A stretch of 20,198 nt of DNA. Origin: Ruminococcus sp. (GTDB taxonomy: Bacteria; Bacillota; Clostridia; Oscillospirales; Ruminococcaceae). The DNA lies in contig JAMPAO010000001.1 of assembly GCA_023667165.1 (NCBI GenBank), forward strand, positions 202,139-222,336. Reading direction: 5' to 3'. A program made the translations under genes and the position numbers. The notes below the pieces were generated by a model, which searched no databases, was not told where the DNA came from, and saw only the letters and a program-made list of their open reading frames with translations. Of this stretch, positions 7,307 through 14,874 are shown in pieces (position 1 is the first letter of the stretch; each line of letters begins with the position of its first letter).

Positions 7307-7849
7307 CTTGCCCAGATAAGTGGGTCTGAACCAGTTTACGTAAATTGTTTCTATCATTCTTATGGTATAATCGTAAAGCAGAAAGACAAGATTGATAAAT
7401 ATAAAGACTCCGATAACGGCATATTTTCCGAGAAAGGAAAAATCTCCGAAAAAGTCGTAAACGCCCATGATAAATGTCATCAGCTTGTACCACATCACCA
7501 TGGATACGTTGAAAACGGCAAACTTTGCCGCGAGCCTGACGGCTCCGCCCTTTATTTTGCCGAGCTTGGGCAGTATTATGGGGTAATATCCGAAAAACAT
7601 TATAAATAAAGCGGCGGCTTCCTTGTCGGGAGTCAAAAACAAAGACAGCAGAGAAACGGCGCAGTATGCGGCGAACGCCCAGCTTGCGCTGACCTCCTTT
7701 GATATAACGATCATCAGCGCCCCCGCATAAATGGGTATAGCAAGGCTCAGCAGGGGGAAAACGCCGGTCATAAACATAAGCGCCAGGCAGAGCGCGGAAA
7801 CAACGCCGCCTATTGCGACCTTATAGCTTGTATGGCTGCTGCCGTTCAT
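7292..7849 (-). CDS. Hydrophobic integral membrane protein, ECF S-component-like
   Basis: This 185-aa protein has about five or six hydrophobic segments, starting with YKVAIGGVVSALCLALMFM and ending with VFIFINLVFLLYDYTI, and a basic tail GKKKRR. The size, the N-terminal AIGGVVSALC helix and the following FPLLSLAIPIYAGAL stretch resemble substrate-binding (S) components of ECF vitamin transporters, but no family residue settles this. The ATG at 7849 is preferred. The in-frame ATG at 7867 is six codons upstream and would overlap the AAAGGCGGG that serves the second start. The gene faces sigE end to end (8-9 bases) and has its own near-perfect promoter, so it is probably transcribed alone. Confidence 0.8.
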   Translation of the reverse strand: MNGSSHTSYKVAIGGVVSALCLALMFMTGVFPLLSLAIPIYAGALMIVISKEVSASWAFAAYCAVSLLSLFLTPDKEAAALFIMFFGYYPIILPKLGKIKGGAVRLAAKFAVFNVSMVMWYKLMTFIMGVYDFFGDFSFLGKYAVIGVFIFINLVFLLYDYTIRMIETIYVNWFRPTYLGKKKRR

Positions 7850-7942
7850 AAACGTCCCGCCTTTCATTTGTGGGAAACGGCGGTCAGAGCTTTTTTACGC
7901 CGCAGGCGTTCAGCATACGGATCTTCGATCGCCGTTTTTAAT

Positions 7943-7971
7943 ATTATAGCATATTATTGCGGGATTGTCAA
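7943..7971 (-). promoter_or_regulatory. Consensus promoter of the 185-aa membrane protein
   Basis: On the - strand TTGACA (7971-7966) and TATAAT (7948-7943) are separated by exactly 17 bp, with an extended TG-C before the -10. The start would be near 7936, giving a leader of about 87 bases. The leader contains a small ACGCC/GGCGT hairpin without a T run. Confidence 0.9.
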
Positions 7972-8074
7972 ATATGCAAGGAATGAAAGGATAGTTGTTT
8001 AAGGGGGAGCTATCACAGAAAAAGGAAACCATCAAGGCAATTCACCGTTTGATAAAAACCGAAGCGTGCAATTT

Positions 8075-8362
8075 TTATTCAATATTAATTTTATCATATC
8101 CATATGATGACAATATTACCATACATTTTTCAGTTATATCCTCGTCACAGCAATATCGCAATGTTATCCATCTTCCGCTGTTACGGTAATTATCGGTCGG
8201 CATATATCCATCCGAATACTCTGCGCCGTCCGTACCGAAGCCTATTCCGGATCCAACGGGCGCGAGTCCGCCGCATCCCCTGTGACCGCACTCTATATAT
8301 ACGGAATGACCGTTACTTCCCCAAAACTCATTACGGGAAAGTGAACGCATATATTCAGCCAT
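8075..8362 (-). CDS. Doubtful 95-aa Gly/Cys-rich ORF after queH
   Basis: The ORF begins at an ATG overlapping the last 8 bases of queH (ATGGCTGA), so translation could be coupled, but no clear ribosome site is present. The product is rich in Gly, Tyr and Cys (IECGHRGCGGLAPVGSG, RYCCDE) and has no signal peptide or TM helix. I do not recognise it. The frame stays open upstream of the ATG inside queH, so the sequence could also be a decayed piece of a larger gene. Its 3' part is more AT-rich than the genes around it. No terminator follows. Confidence 0.35.
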   Translation of the reverse strand: MAEYMRSLSRNEFWGSNGHSVYIECGHRGCGGLAPVGSGIGFGTDGAEYSDGYMPTDNYRNSGRWITLRYCCDEDITEKCMVILSSYGYDKINIE

Positions 8363-8999
8363 CTCTGCGCCGCTTCGCTTCCTTTTCCGAAAATACGCAC
8401 CCGCAGTAATTCTGACGGTACATCCCGTATTGTTCCGAAAGACGGCAGGAACGCCGAAATCCGTCCTTTTTCTTAAAGTCGGAATACAGATAGCTTACCC
8501 CGTACTTCTCCGAAAGCCTGCCTCCTATACGGTTGAGCATATCCGCATTTTTATGGGGACTTATCGAAAGCGTAGTGGTGAAGTAATCAAAATTATTTGC
8601 GGCGGCGGTCTTTGCCGTTTCCTCAAGCCGCAGCTCGTAGCATGAAAAGCAGCGTTCGCCGCCCTCCGGAACGTTTTCAAGTCCCTTGATCTTTTCATAA
8701 AAACGTTCGCTCATATGCTCGGTACCGATAAATCCTATGGGATTTTCCGCAGGAAACAAAGATATGAAACGCTGCTGCTCCGCGCGCCTTTTGTAAAATT
8801 CTTCCTGCGGGTATATGTTGGGATTATAATAAAAAACCGTTATCCTGAAATAACGGGAAAGATATTCGAGAACATAGCTTGAACAGGGAGCGCAGCAGCT
8901 ATGCAGCAAAAGGGACGGTACGCTGCCGCCAAGCTCCGATATTATCCTGTCAAGCTCGTTCTGATAATTTCTTTTTTGCCTGTCTGCACCTGTCCGCAT
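8355..8999 (-). CDS. queH: Epoxyqueuosine reductase QueH
   Basis: This 214-aa protein catalyses the last step of queuosine synthesis, reducing epoxyqueuosine to queuosine at position 34 of tRNAs with GUN anticodons. Family marks are the HSCCAPCSS motif (Cys35, Cys36, Cys39) after a hydrophobic strand, the YYNPNIYP segment (58-64), CFSCYELRL (Cys117, Cys120), TTTLSISPHKN (141-151), and the C-terminal YCGC (Cys199, Cys201). The cysteines fit the iron-sulfur/metal site known for QueH. Length is normal. The ATG lies one base after the stop of the upstream lipoprotein gene (TGA-T-ATG) and lacks a strong ribosome site, so translational coupling is likely. One of its expected substrates, tRNA-His(GTG), is encoded at 19957-20031; this may be chance. 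Confidence 0.93.
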   Translation of the reverse strand: MRTGADRQKRNYQNELDRIISELGGSVPSLLLHSCCAPCSSYVLEYLSRYFRITVFYYNPNIYPQEEFYKRRAEQQRFISLFPAENPIGFIGTEHMSERFYEKIKGLENVPEGGERCFSCYELRLEETAKTAAANNFDYFTTTLSISPHKNADMLNRIGGRLSEKYGVSYLYSDFKKKDGFRRSCRLSEQYGMYRQNYCGCVFSEKEAKRRRDG

Positions 9000-9000
9000 A

Positions 9001-10302
9001 TCATGTACCTGCCGTAACAGTTTCGGTATTTGCGGGTACAGGCTGCGTTACGGGAGATGTTTCGGCAACGTTTGTTTCCGTATGTCCGATCTTTCCAATA
9101 ATATTTGTCTGAGCAGGCTGAGTTTCTTCGGGCAGATCCTCTGTCTGCGCGTCGGCTTCAAACTCCGTTACGTCCGACTGTATCTTTGAAAGCAGTACCT
9201 TATAGGCGGAATATTTAAAATGCATTCCGTCCGATTCCGCATAAGCGTATTCGAAATAGCCGTCCGTATTTTTCAGCGCCGAGGCGGTATCGACAAAAAG
9301 AAGACCGTTAGCCGCGCAGTAGCTGCCGAGGCTGGAGTTGTATTCGTTTATCAGTTCCATTATGTTAAGATCCGGAACGCTTATGTCATATTCGGGAGTA
9401 ACGGGAGGTACGCCCACTATAACGATGTTGGCGTCGGGGCATATTCCCTTGATAAGACTTACAAGTCCGTCCGTGGATTGGAGCATACTTCCGGTGGACA
9501 GCCACTGTATTCCGTTTGAACCCAGCATTATATATACTCTGCCGGGCATTGTATAGGAAAGCATGGTGGATATATCTATCTCCCCGTAGCAGGTGGAAAC
9601 GGCCTTTGTCGCCGCGCTGGACGGGTTGAGTCCGACCTTTGCAAAAACGTTTTTCTCGTTTAAAAATCCGTACAGCGAATATCCGGTCGATATGGAATCG
9701 CCTATAAACAGATCGTTTGAGAAAAACTCCGCGTCATATTGATCGGAGGCTTGGAGAGCCGCCGCAGCCGTCTGAGCCGTTTCTGCCGCAGCTTCAGATA
9801 CGGCGGGTTCTGTTTGGATCGTTTCGCTCTGCTGCGCTGTTTCCGTCGGAGCTTCCGTCACATCGTCCTCGTTCCGGATCTCGGTGCTGTCGCCGTCCTC
9901 GGATAAAGCGTTCTCCTCCTGCGGATCCTCGGAGGAGATCTCCGTTTCCGCCTCTGCGGTTTCCTCGGTTTCCGTAACCGTTTCCGGTTCGGCGGTCGTC
10001 TGCGCCGCTGTTGCTTCTTCCTTTTTTTCCGCGGAAAGCTCCGTGATATCTTCCGTCTGCGATCCTGCCGCTTCACCGGCGGATACCGTTACCGAGCTTT
10101 CCTGCTGTGTTTTTGCATAGATAGCTCTTTCCCTGCGGAGCTGCTCCGCATATGAGCCGTACTGCGTCACGGCAGGCAGATCGTCGTTTATGGGATCGGC
10201 AGGTTCATTTTGGGACGAACAGCCCGCAAAAGATACCGCAGCCGCCAATGCAACGGCGGCTGCAAGCTTGAATTTATTATTAACGCTTGATGTATCGGAC
10301 AT
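9001..10302 (-). CDS. SGNH/GDSL hydrolase lipoprotein with long acidic linker
   Basis: This 433-aa protein starts with a lipoprotein signal peptide (KFKLAAAVALAAAVSFAGC; lipid-modified Cys28). A low-complexity Glu/Thr/Ala-rich linker follows (about 65-185), then an SGNH-hydrolase domain (about 190-385) and a Thr/Pro-rich tail. Domain marks are LFIGDSIS with Ser203, MLGSNG with Asn263, and DGMHF with Asp358 and His361, the expected Ser-Asp-His triad and oxyanion Asn. It is probably an extracellular, membrane-anchored esterase or O-acyl (peptidoglycan or polysaccharide) hydrolase; the substrate is unknown. AAAGG ends 11 bases before the ATG. queH follows after one base. A - strand extended -10 lies about 110 bases upstream. 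Confidence 0.9.
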   Translation of the reverse strand: MSDTSSVNNKFKLAAAVALAAAVSFAGCSSQNEPADPINDDLPAVTQYGSYAEQLRRERAIYAKTQQESSVTVSAGEAAGSQTEDITELSAEKKEEATAAQTTAEPETVTETEETAEAETEISSEDPQEENALSEDGDSTEIRNEDDVTEAPTETAQQSETIQTEPAVSEAAAETAQTAAAALQASDQYDAEFFSNDLFIGDSISTGYSLYGFLNEKNVFAKVGLNPSSAATKAVSTCYGEIDISTMLSYTMPGRVYIMLGSNGIQWLSTGSMLQSTDGLVSLIKGICPDANIVIVGVPPVTPEYDISVPDLNIMELINEYNSSLGSYCAANGLLFVDTASALKNTDGYFEYAYAESDGMHFKYSAYKVLLSKIQSDVTEFEADAQTEDLPEETQPAQTNIIGKIGHTETNVAETSPVTQPVPANTETVTAGT

Positions 10303-10641
10303 ATAGCTTGTTTCCTTTCTTTTTCTTTATTCGGGAATTTATGTAATTATCCGCATGGCTCCGTCGTACGGAGCAAAGCTGAAAACAGTAAAACGTCATA
10401 AGCCATAAAATATTATATCATATATTTCCCAAAAGTAAAACTGTCATTGATACAGAATTTTATTTCTTTTTTTCGGGAAATTTCTATCATTTACACAATT
10501 TTTTATTTTTATTCGACAAAGTATTTCCGAAATATGACGTGTAACATTATTTTGTCAAAAGCATAGTATAATATTGACAAAATATTAGCGTCGTTTATGT
10601 TAAATTTAACAAAAATAAAATATGAAAGGAGAACGCCTCAT
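10303..10641. promoter_or_regulatory. Divergent regulatory region between lipoprotein and small membrane protein
   Basis: This 339-bp AT-rich gap holds several signals. On the - strand an extended -10 (TGATATAAT, hexamer at 10417-10412) probably serves the lipoprotein gene, with a 7-bp hairpin (10358-10374) in its leader. A perfect Spo0A box TTCGACA is at 10512-10518. An 11-bp inverted repeat TATTTTGTCAA/TTGACAAAATA is at 10548-10558 and 10574-10584. Its right arm supplies a + strand -35 (TTGACA 10574-10579), with a possible TATGTT -10 after 16 bp. Its left arm supplies the same on the - strand. A TATAAT (10567-10572) lies between the arms. Confidence 0.6.
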
Positions 10642-10950
10642 ATGAAACGGTCACGCAGACTGCTGTATGCAGAGCTTACGCTTATGCTGACGTCCGCAGC
10701 GGCGTCGTGTTTTTTGGCATATGGGCAGAAAGGAATTGACAGAGAAACATTTTTTGCTTTTCAAACCATTTTTATGCTTACGGGTTGGGTCTGCGGTCTT
10801 CTTGCGGGCGGATATTTCATTTTTATCGAACCTTTCCGTGCAAAAGGTCTTAAGGGATGCGCGTTAAAGACGGCTTCGGCGCTGCTCGGAGCGGCAGCCG
10901 CATTCGGAACGGCATGGCTGATAGCCTCTGCGGGCGGCACATACGTGTAA
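10642..10950 (+). CDS. Small membrane protein, three TM helices
   Basis: This 102-aa protein has a basic start (MKRSRRLL) and three hydrophobic segments: about 10-30 (ELTLMLTSAAASCFLAYG), 37-62 (FAFQTIFMLTGWVCGLLAGGYFIF) and 76-98 (ALLGAAAAFGTAWLIASAGG). I do not recognise the family. The ATG at 10642 follows AAAGGAG at 10625-10631. An in-frame ATG at 10597 lies before that ribosome site and is rejected. It diverges from the lipoprotein gene across the shared regulatory region and converges on the GH9 gene with only 5 bases between stops. Confidence 0.75.
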   Translation: MKRSRRLLYAELTLMLTSAAASCFLAYGQKGIDRETFFAFQTIFMLTGWVCGLLAGGYFIFIEPFRAKGLKGCALKTASALLGAAAAFGTAWLIASAGGTYV

Positions 10951-10955
10951 ACCGT

Positions 10956-12611
10956 TTATCCGCCGCAGTCTATGATGTATGCGGCGGTGAATACCGCAGG
11001 AGAGTTCCAGTAAATGGTTATCTCATTCAATGAATAGCATAAAACATCGTCAATAAAGCATTTCATGGGAGGGGTATTTTCGTCAAAGCGCGCTATGGCG
11101 GCGTCATGCTCGCAGGGACGGGCGTTTGCTCCTCCGCTGACCATGCCCGGAATGCATTCCTCTATACCGTCCGCATGAGCGGGGCGCAGATGCGGATAAT
11201 TTACCGAAAAATCTCCCGTGCCGCTTACATATGAAAATCCGAGAGCGTTTACTCCCAGCAGGCAGTCAAGCTGCGCCGCCGCATAGTCCCTGAAACGATC
11301 TTCGCCGCATAGTCTGTGGGCGAGCGCAAATATCATTCCCCGCTTCATAAGCTGCATATTGCTGCCCCAGAAGTAGTCGCGGCATTCCATAGCAGCTCCG
11401 TAACCGCAGCCGTCGGCTATAACAGCCAGCCGCGAAGCCTCGTCAAGGAAACGCTTTTTCATTTTTTCGGCAATATCTTCTCTTTGAACGCCGGAGCATA
11501 TCAGCGTTATCGCCCCGAATCCGCCTACCGAGCCGTAACCCAGAGCAGTCATGGGAAAATTCTTTTCCATGGCTTTTTTCATAAGCTCATAATATTTTTC
11601 ATCGCCCAGCGCGGCGTACATTTCCGCATACGCCCAGAAGCGGTTGTCTTCGTCCGTATGTTCGCCGTAGCAGCCCGTATTATTGCCCGGAGGATTGTCA
11701 AAGGGTATAAATTCGGGATTTTTTTCCAAAAAATCGCAGGACGCTCTCGCGGCGTTTATAAGCCTGTCGGCAAATTCCCCGTCAAATCTGCGGTAAATAC
11801 CCGAGGCTAAAGCGCAGACAGCGCAAAGATCGGCGGTCGCCATGGAAGAAACGGCAAATACGTATAACTGCTCCTTGTCGTCCTCCGGCATGATAAACGG
11901 CGCATGGTTTGCCGTGGTCGCTTTATGGTATACTCCCCCGTCGCCGCGCTGCATTTTAAGCAGCCATTCAAGCTCGTAACGGCATTCGGCGAGGATATCC
12001 GGACATTTGCCGCCGCTTTCGGGGATATTAAGGCTGCGTCCGTCAAATACGTTCGGGAACAGTCTGTAAGCGTTCAGCAGATGCGCAAGGGCGCAGGCGG
12101 CGGCGGTAACATATCTGCCGTAATCCCCTGCGTCATGCCAGCCGCCGGACACGTCGAGAGATACGCCGCTGTCCTCCCAAAGAAGCGCTCTGCCCGTGTG
12201 ACAGCAGCCTCTGGTAAATTTTCCCGCGTGCTTTTCCTCAAGGGCGCAGCCGCATCTCAAATAATAGAACGCCCTGAGCATATCGTCAAGAGGCTTGCCG
12301 TACACGTTTTTGCCGATGAAAAACGGAAGAGAGCGCTGCCCTCCGTCGGCGACAATGCGGTAGCTGCCCTCTCTTTCGAGCTTTGAGAAATCCGCCGTGT
12401 AAATATGATCGCCGGATATCTTATCAAATCCGAATTCCGAAACTTTTCCCGAAAAGCAGACCTCGCCTTTCAGATCAATTACCTCGAAGCTGCCGCATTT
12501 TTCGGTTATAACGGCCTTTTTTGCGCCGATAGGCATATAACCCGCCTGGTTTACAAAAATTTTCTCCGGAAATACCCTCCGCGGCGATCCCTTCATTTCC
12601 GATAATGTCAT
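10956..12611 (-). CDS. Glycoside hydrolase family 9 (probably intracellular cellodextrinase)
   Basis: This 551-aa inverting beta-glucan hydrolase has an N-terminal Ig-like CelD_N domain (about 15-100, starting KIFVNQAGYMP) and a GH9 (alpha/alpha)6 catalytic domain (about 105-550). The GGWHDAGDYGRY motif carries the catalytic Asp160/Asp163 pair. The late motifs are HLRPAHAD (474-481) and NEITIYWNSP, with the acid Glu530. There is no signal peptide, dockerin or carbohydrate-binding module, which suggests a cytoplasmic enzyme acting on imported cello-oligosaccharides rather than a secreted cellulase. The second in-frame ATG (12611) is preferred over 12617 because AAAGGA then sits 8 bases upstream. 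It starts 36 bases after the ABC transporter stop and is probably co-transcribed with it. Confidence 0.93.
   Translation of the reverse strand: MTLSEMKGSPRRVFPEKIFVNQAGYMPIGAKKAVITEKCGSFEVIDLKGEVCFSGKVSEFGFDKISGDHIYTADFSKLEREGSYRIVADGGQRSLPFFIGKNVYGKPLDDMLRAFYYLRCGCALEEKHAGKFTRGCCHTGRALLWEDSGVSLDVSGGWHDAGDYGRYVTAAACALAHLLNAYRLFPNVFDGRSLNIPESGGKCPDILAECRYELEWLLKMQRGDGGVYHKATTANHAPFIMPEDDKEQLYVFAVSSMATADLCAVCALASGIYRRFDGEFADRLINAARASCDFLEKNPEFIPFDNPPGNNTGCYGEHTDEDNRFWAYAEMYAALGDEKYYELMKKAMEKNFPMTALGYGSVGGFGAITLICSGVQREDIAEKMKKRFLDEASRLAVIADGCGYGAAMECRDYFWGSNMQLMKRGMIFALAHRLCGEDRFRDYAAAQLDCLLGVNALGFSYVSGTGDFSVNYPHLRPAHADGIEECIPGMVSGGANARPCEHDAAIARFDENTPPMKCFIDDVLCYSLNEITIYWNSPAVFTAAYIIDCGG
10960..10987. 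other. Perfect 8-bp hairpin at the convergent gene ends
   Basis: CCGCCGCA (10960-10967) pairs with TGCGGCGG (10980-10987) inside the last codons of the GH9 gene, just after the convergent small membrane gene. No T run follows on either strand. It may hinder read-through or stabilise 3' ends, but it could be chance in GC-rich coding sequence. Confidence 0.3.
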
Positions 12612-12647
12612 GACCATCTTCCTTTCACCCTTTTCAAAGCTCTGCGG

Positions 12648-14465
12648 TTATACCTGCAACGCCCTCATTTCGTAGAATGCGCCCTGTTTTTTCATAAGCT
12701 CGTCGTATGTGCCGAATTCTATAAGTCCGCCGTCGCCGATGACGGCTATCTTATCGGCGTTTCTTATGGTTGAAAGTCTGTGAGCCACTATAAGCGTGGT
12801 CCTGTCCGCCACAAGCCTGTCAACGCTTTCCTGTATCTTCTTTTCGGAAATGGTGTCAAGAGCGGAGGTGGCTTCGTCGAGGATAAGTATTTTGGGATTT
12901 CTTACAAACGCCCTTGCAATTGAGACCCTCTGCCTCTGACCGCCGGAAAGATTTTTTCCGTGTTCGGTTATTTTTGTTTCAAGTCCGTCGGGCAGGGATG
13001 ATATGAATTCCTCCAGATTTGCGGAACGAATCACTTCGTTTAGGAATTCATCGCTTATATTATCCGCTCCGTAGGTTATGTTTTCTCTTACGGTTCCGGT
13101 AAAAAGAATGGGAGTTTGGGGGACTACCGCTATATGCTGTCTGTAGCTTTGCAGATTCATTTGGGATATGTCCTTCCCATCGATCAGCACCTGTCCGGAA
13201 TCCGCCTTCAAAAAGCCTATTACAAGGTTGAGGATGGTTGTTTTTCCCGCTCCCGACGCTCCCACAAAGGCAATGGTTTCCCCCGACGCCACGGAGAAGT
13301 TCAGACGCTCAAAAACGGGTCTGTCGGAATTTCTGAACTTAAAGCAAACGTCCTTGAAGCGGATATCTCCCTTGATATCCTTTACCCTTTTGCCCGCCGA
13401 CGAATTTTCCACGTCCGGACAAAGCAGGATATCTCCCACGGAGCTTACCGATTCAAGTCCCTTTGAAATAATGGGGAGGAGAGTGATTATTCCGCCGACC
13501 TGATTTACTATAGTTCCGAAATATGTCTGATACATTACCACGTCGCCCGGTTCGATAGTCCCTTTCGAGGCAAGATAACCCGTAAAGCCAAGGCACAGGA
13601 CCTGAAATATCTGAAACGCCGCCCAGCTTACGGAACCGAAATAGGATTGGGTAATATCAAGCTGAAAACCCTTTCCCGCCACGCTTTTTAGCTGACTGTC
13701 CAGCTTTTTTGTTTCCGTGCGTTCGAGAGCGTGCGCTCTTGTTACGGGAATAAGCTCCACCATTTCCATTACCTTGACCGACGTTTCCTCCATTTCACGG
13801 CGGAAATCTCTGTTCTGGGTGTTTATCCTGTTTCTGAAAGCGTTTCGGATAAGCACGGCAACGGGGATAGTAGCCAGAAAGAACAGGAAAACCGTCATTG
13901 ACGAGGTAACTACCACGGTAAACGACACAATAATGTTGAGGATAATACTGAGAACCGATATGAATATCTGCGCGGACAGATTTTCTATCTGCTCCACATC
14001 GCGCATTATCTTCGACTGGAGCCTGCCCGACTGCATTTCGTTGTGATATGTTATGGAAAGCTGCTGGAGCTTTCTCACCATAGAGCTTCTTAGGCGGCAT
14101 TCCACGTTTCTTATGACCTTTGCGTAAAGATATGTATGAAAATAATTGGTAAGCACGTTCTGAGCCACCAGTACGACCATTATTGCAACGTTTATGATTA
14201 TTGAGTGCAGGGACGATCCGTCGGCTCTTGTCGCCGCGTTTATGATATTTGCCGTTGCTATGGGCAGCACCCATACCGGAGAATGCTTTACCGCAAACAG
14301 AACTATAGACGCAATAAGCTGAGGATACTGACCCTTATACAGTCCCAGCAGTATTTTCAGGTTATTGTTTTCATTGCGGCGAAAGCTTTCAAGAAGAATA
14401 TCCTCGTCTATATCCTCCTGCGACGACGCTTTTCTGCCGAACAGCTTTTCCTTTGAGTCGTTCAT
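12648..14465 (-). CDS. ABC exporter half-transporter (fused permease and ATPase)
   Basis: This 605-aa protein has six TM helices in the first ~330 residues and a nucleotide-binding domain at about 368-600. ATPase motifs are Walker A GASGAGKTT (402-410), Q-loop Gln450 in VVPQTPILF, signature LSGGQRQR (506-513), Walker B ILILDE (526-531) and switch His562 in VAHRLSTI. It should work as a homo- or heterodimer exporting an unknown drug, lipid or peptide; no protease or accessory domain is attached. The ATG at 14465 has GGAGGCGG close upstream. The open frame reaching back to 14546 lacks a ribosome site and crosses the leader. The GH9 gene follows after 36 bases. A partner half-transporter is not visible in the window. 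Confidence 0.93.
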   Translation of the reverse strand: MNDSKEKLFGRKASSQEDIDEDILLESFRRNENNNLKILLGLYKGQYPQLIASIVLFAVKHSPVWVLPIATANIINAATRADGSSLHSIIINVAIMVVLVAQNVLTNYFHTYLYAKVIRNVECRLRSSMVRKLQQLSITYHNEMQSGRLQSKIMRDVEQIENLSAQIFISVLSIILNIIVSFTVVVTSSMTVFLFFLATIPVAVLIRNAFRNRINTQNRDFRREMEETSVKVMEMVELIPVTRAHALERTETKKLDSQLKSVAGKGFQLDITQSYFGSVSWAAFQIFQVLCLGFTGYLASKGTIEPGDVVMYQTYFGTIVNQVGGIITLLPIISKGLESVSSVGDILLCPDVENSSAGKRVKDIKGDIRFKDVCFKFRNSDRPVFERLNFSVASGETIAFVGASGAGKTTILNLVIGFLKADSGQVLIDGKDISQMNLQSYRQHIAVVPQTPILFTGTVRENITYGADNISDEFLNEVIRSANLEEFISSLPDGLETKITEHGKNLSGGQRQRVSIARAFVRNPKILILDEATSALDTISEKKIQESVDRLVADRTTLIVAHRLSTIRNADKIAVIGDGGLIEFGTYDELMKKQGAFYEMRALQV

Positions 14466-14595
14466 AATGTAACCGCCTCCGTGACAGGTTCTTAGTATCG
14501 GTAATGCCGATCCCTTGACAGGAGCATAAACGGAGAACCGCCGCAAAAGCTTCGGTATGTGTTTTTACGGCTGTCTTTATGATCGGTATTTATTT
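14466..14595 (-). other. Leader of the ABC transporter-GH9 transcript
   Basis: This is the leader downstream of the -10. It has two copies of CCTGTCA on the - strand (14522-14516 and 14488-14482) flanking a short ATCGG/CCGAT hairpin (14497-14511), just before the ribosome site. No known riboswitch was recognised. Confidence 0.4.
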
Positions 14596-14624
14596 ACTAT
14601 ACTATAATGTCCGGCTGATTTCAA
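14596..14624 (-). promoter_or_regulatory. Promoter of the ABC transporter-GH9 pair
   Basis: On the - strand TTGAAA (14624-14619) and TATAGT (14601-14596) are separated by 17 bp, each one mismatch from consensus. Transcription would start near 14589, about 123 bases before the ABC start codon. Confidence 0.8.
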
Positions 14625-14655
14625 GTATAATTTACTGTAATTGTGGTAACAACTT

Positions 14656-14760
14656 ATGAATTATCTGACACCATTATCGGCTCATCAAGCGGCAGATGTC
14701 ATAACGGCAGCAATACCTGGCAGCATTGGTGAGCTAAGCAATGTACTTCGTTTATATTGA
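14656..14760 (+). other. 34-codon ORF in the gap between the ABC promoter and icd terminator
   Basis: An ATG-to-TGA frame (MNYLTPLSAHQAADVITAAI, ending NVLRLY) lies in the otherwise empty 14625-14807 stretch. It reads like folded-protein sequence rather than noise, but it has no ribosome site and no convincing promoter. It may be a gene remnant or chance. Nothing else is seen in this gap. Confidence 0.2.
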
Positions 14761-14807
14761 ACGCTGCGTGAGAAAATTGATCCCCGTGACAAAAATTTCC
14801 CGCGCCT

Positions 14808-14854
14808 CGGCAAAAGCAAAGCCGAAAACCGTCGGGATCCGTGCGGTTTTCGGC
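14808..14854 (-). terminator. Rho-independent terminator of the aconitase-icd operon
   Basis: On the - strand a perfect 11-bp stem GCCGAAAACCG/CGGTTTTCGGC (14854-14844 and 14831-14821) with a 12-base loop is followed by TTTGCTTTTG. It starts 20 bases after the icd stop. Confidence 0.85.
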
Positions 14855-14874
14855 CGGTACTCTTATATTTTATT

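Noticed and set aside
7880..7910. T run plus ACGCC/GGCGT hairpin as a terminator
   Set aside because: The T run precedes the hairpin on the + strand and becomes an A run after it on the - strand, so neither direction fits a terminator.
7995..8189. 64-aa + strand ORF with TTG start and nearby AAAGGA
   Set aside because: It overlaps the doubtful - strand ORF, has no promoter, and its C-terminal half reads as non-coding AT-rich sequence.
9717..10120. Arg/Pro- and Ser-rich ORFs in other frames of the lipoprotein linker
   Set aside because: They are shadows created by the low-complexity Glu/Thr/Ala coding repeats on the - strand.
14466..14546. 27-residue N-terminal extension of the ABC transporter
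   Set aside because: There is no ribosome site at 14546, and GGAGGCGG directly precedes the ATG at 14465.
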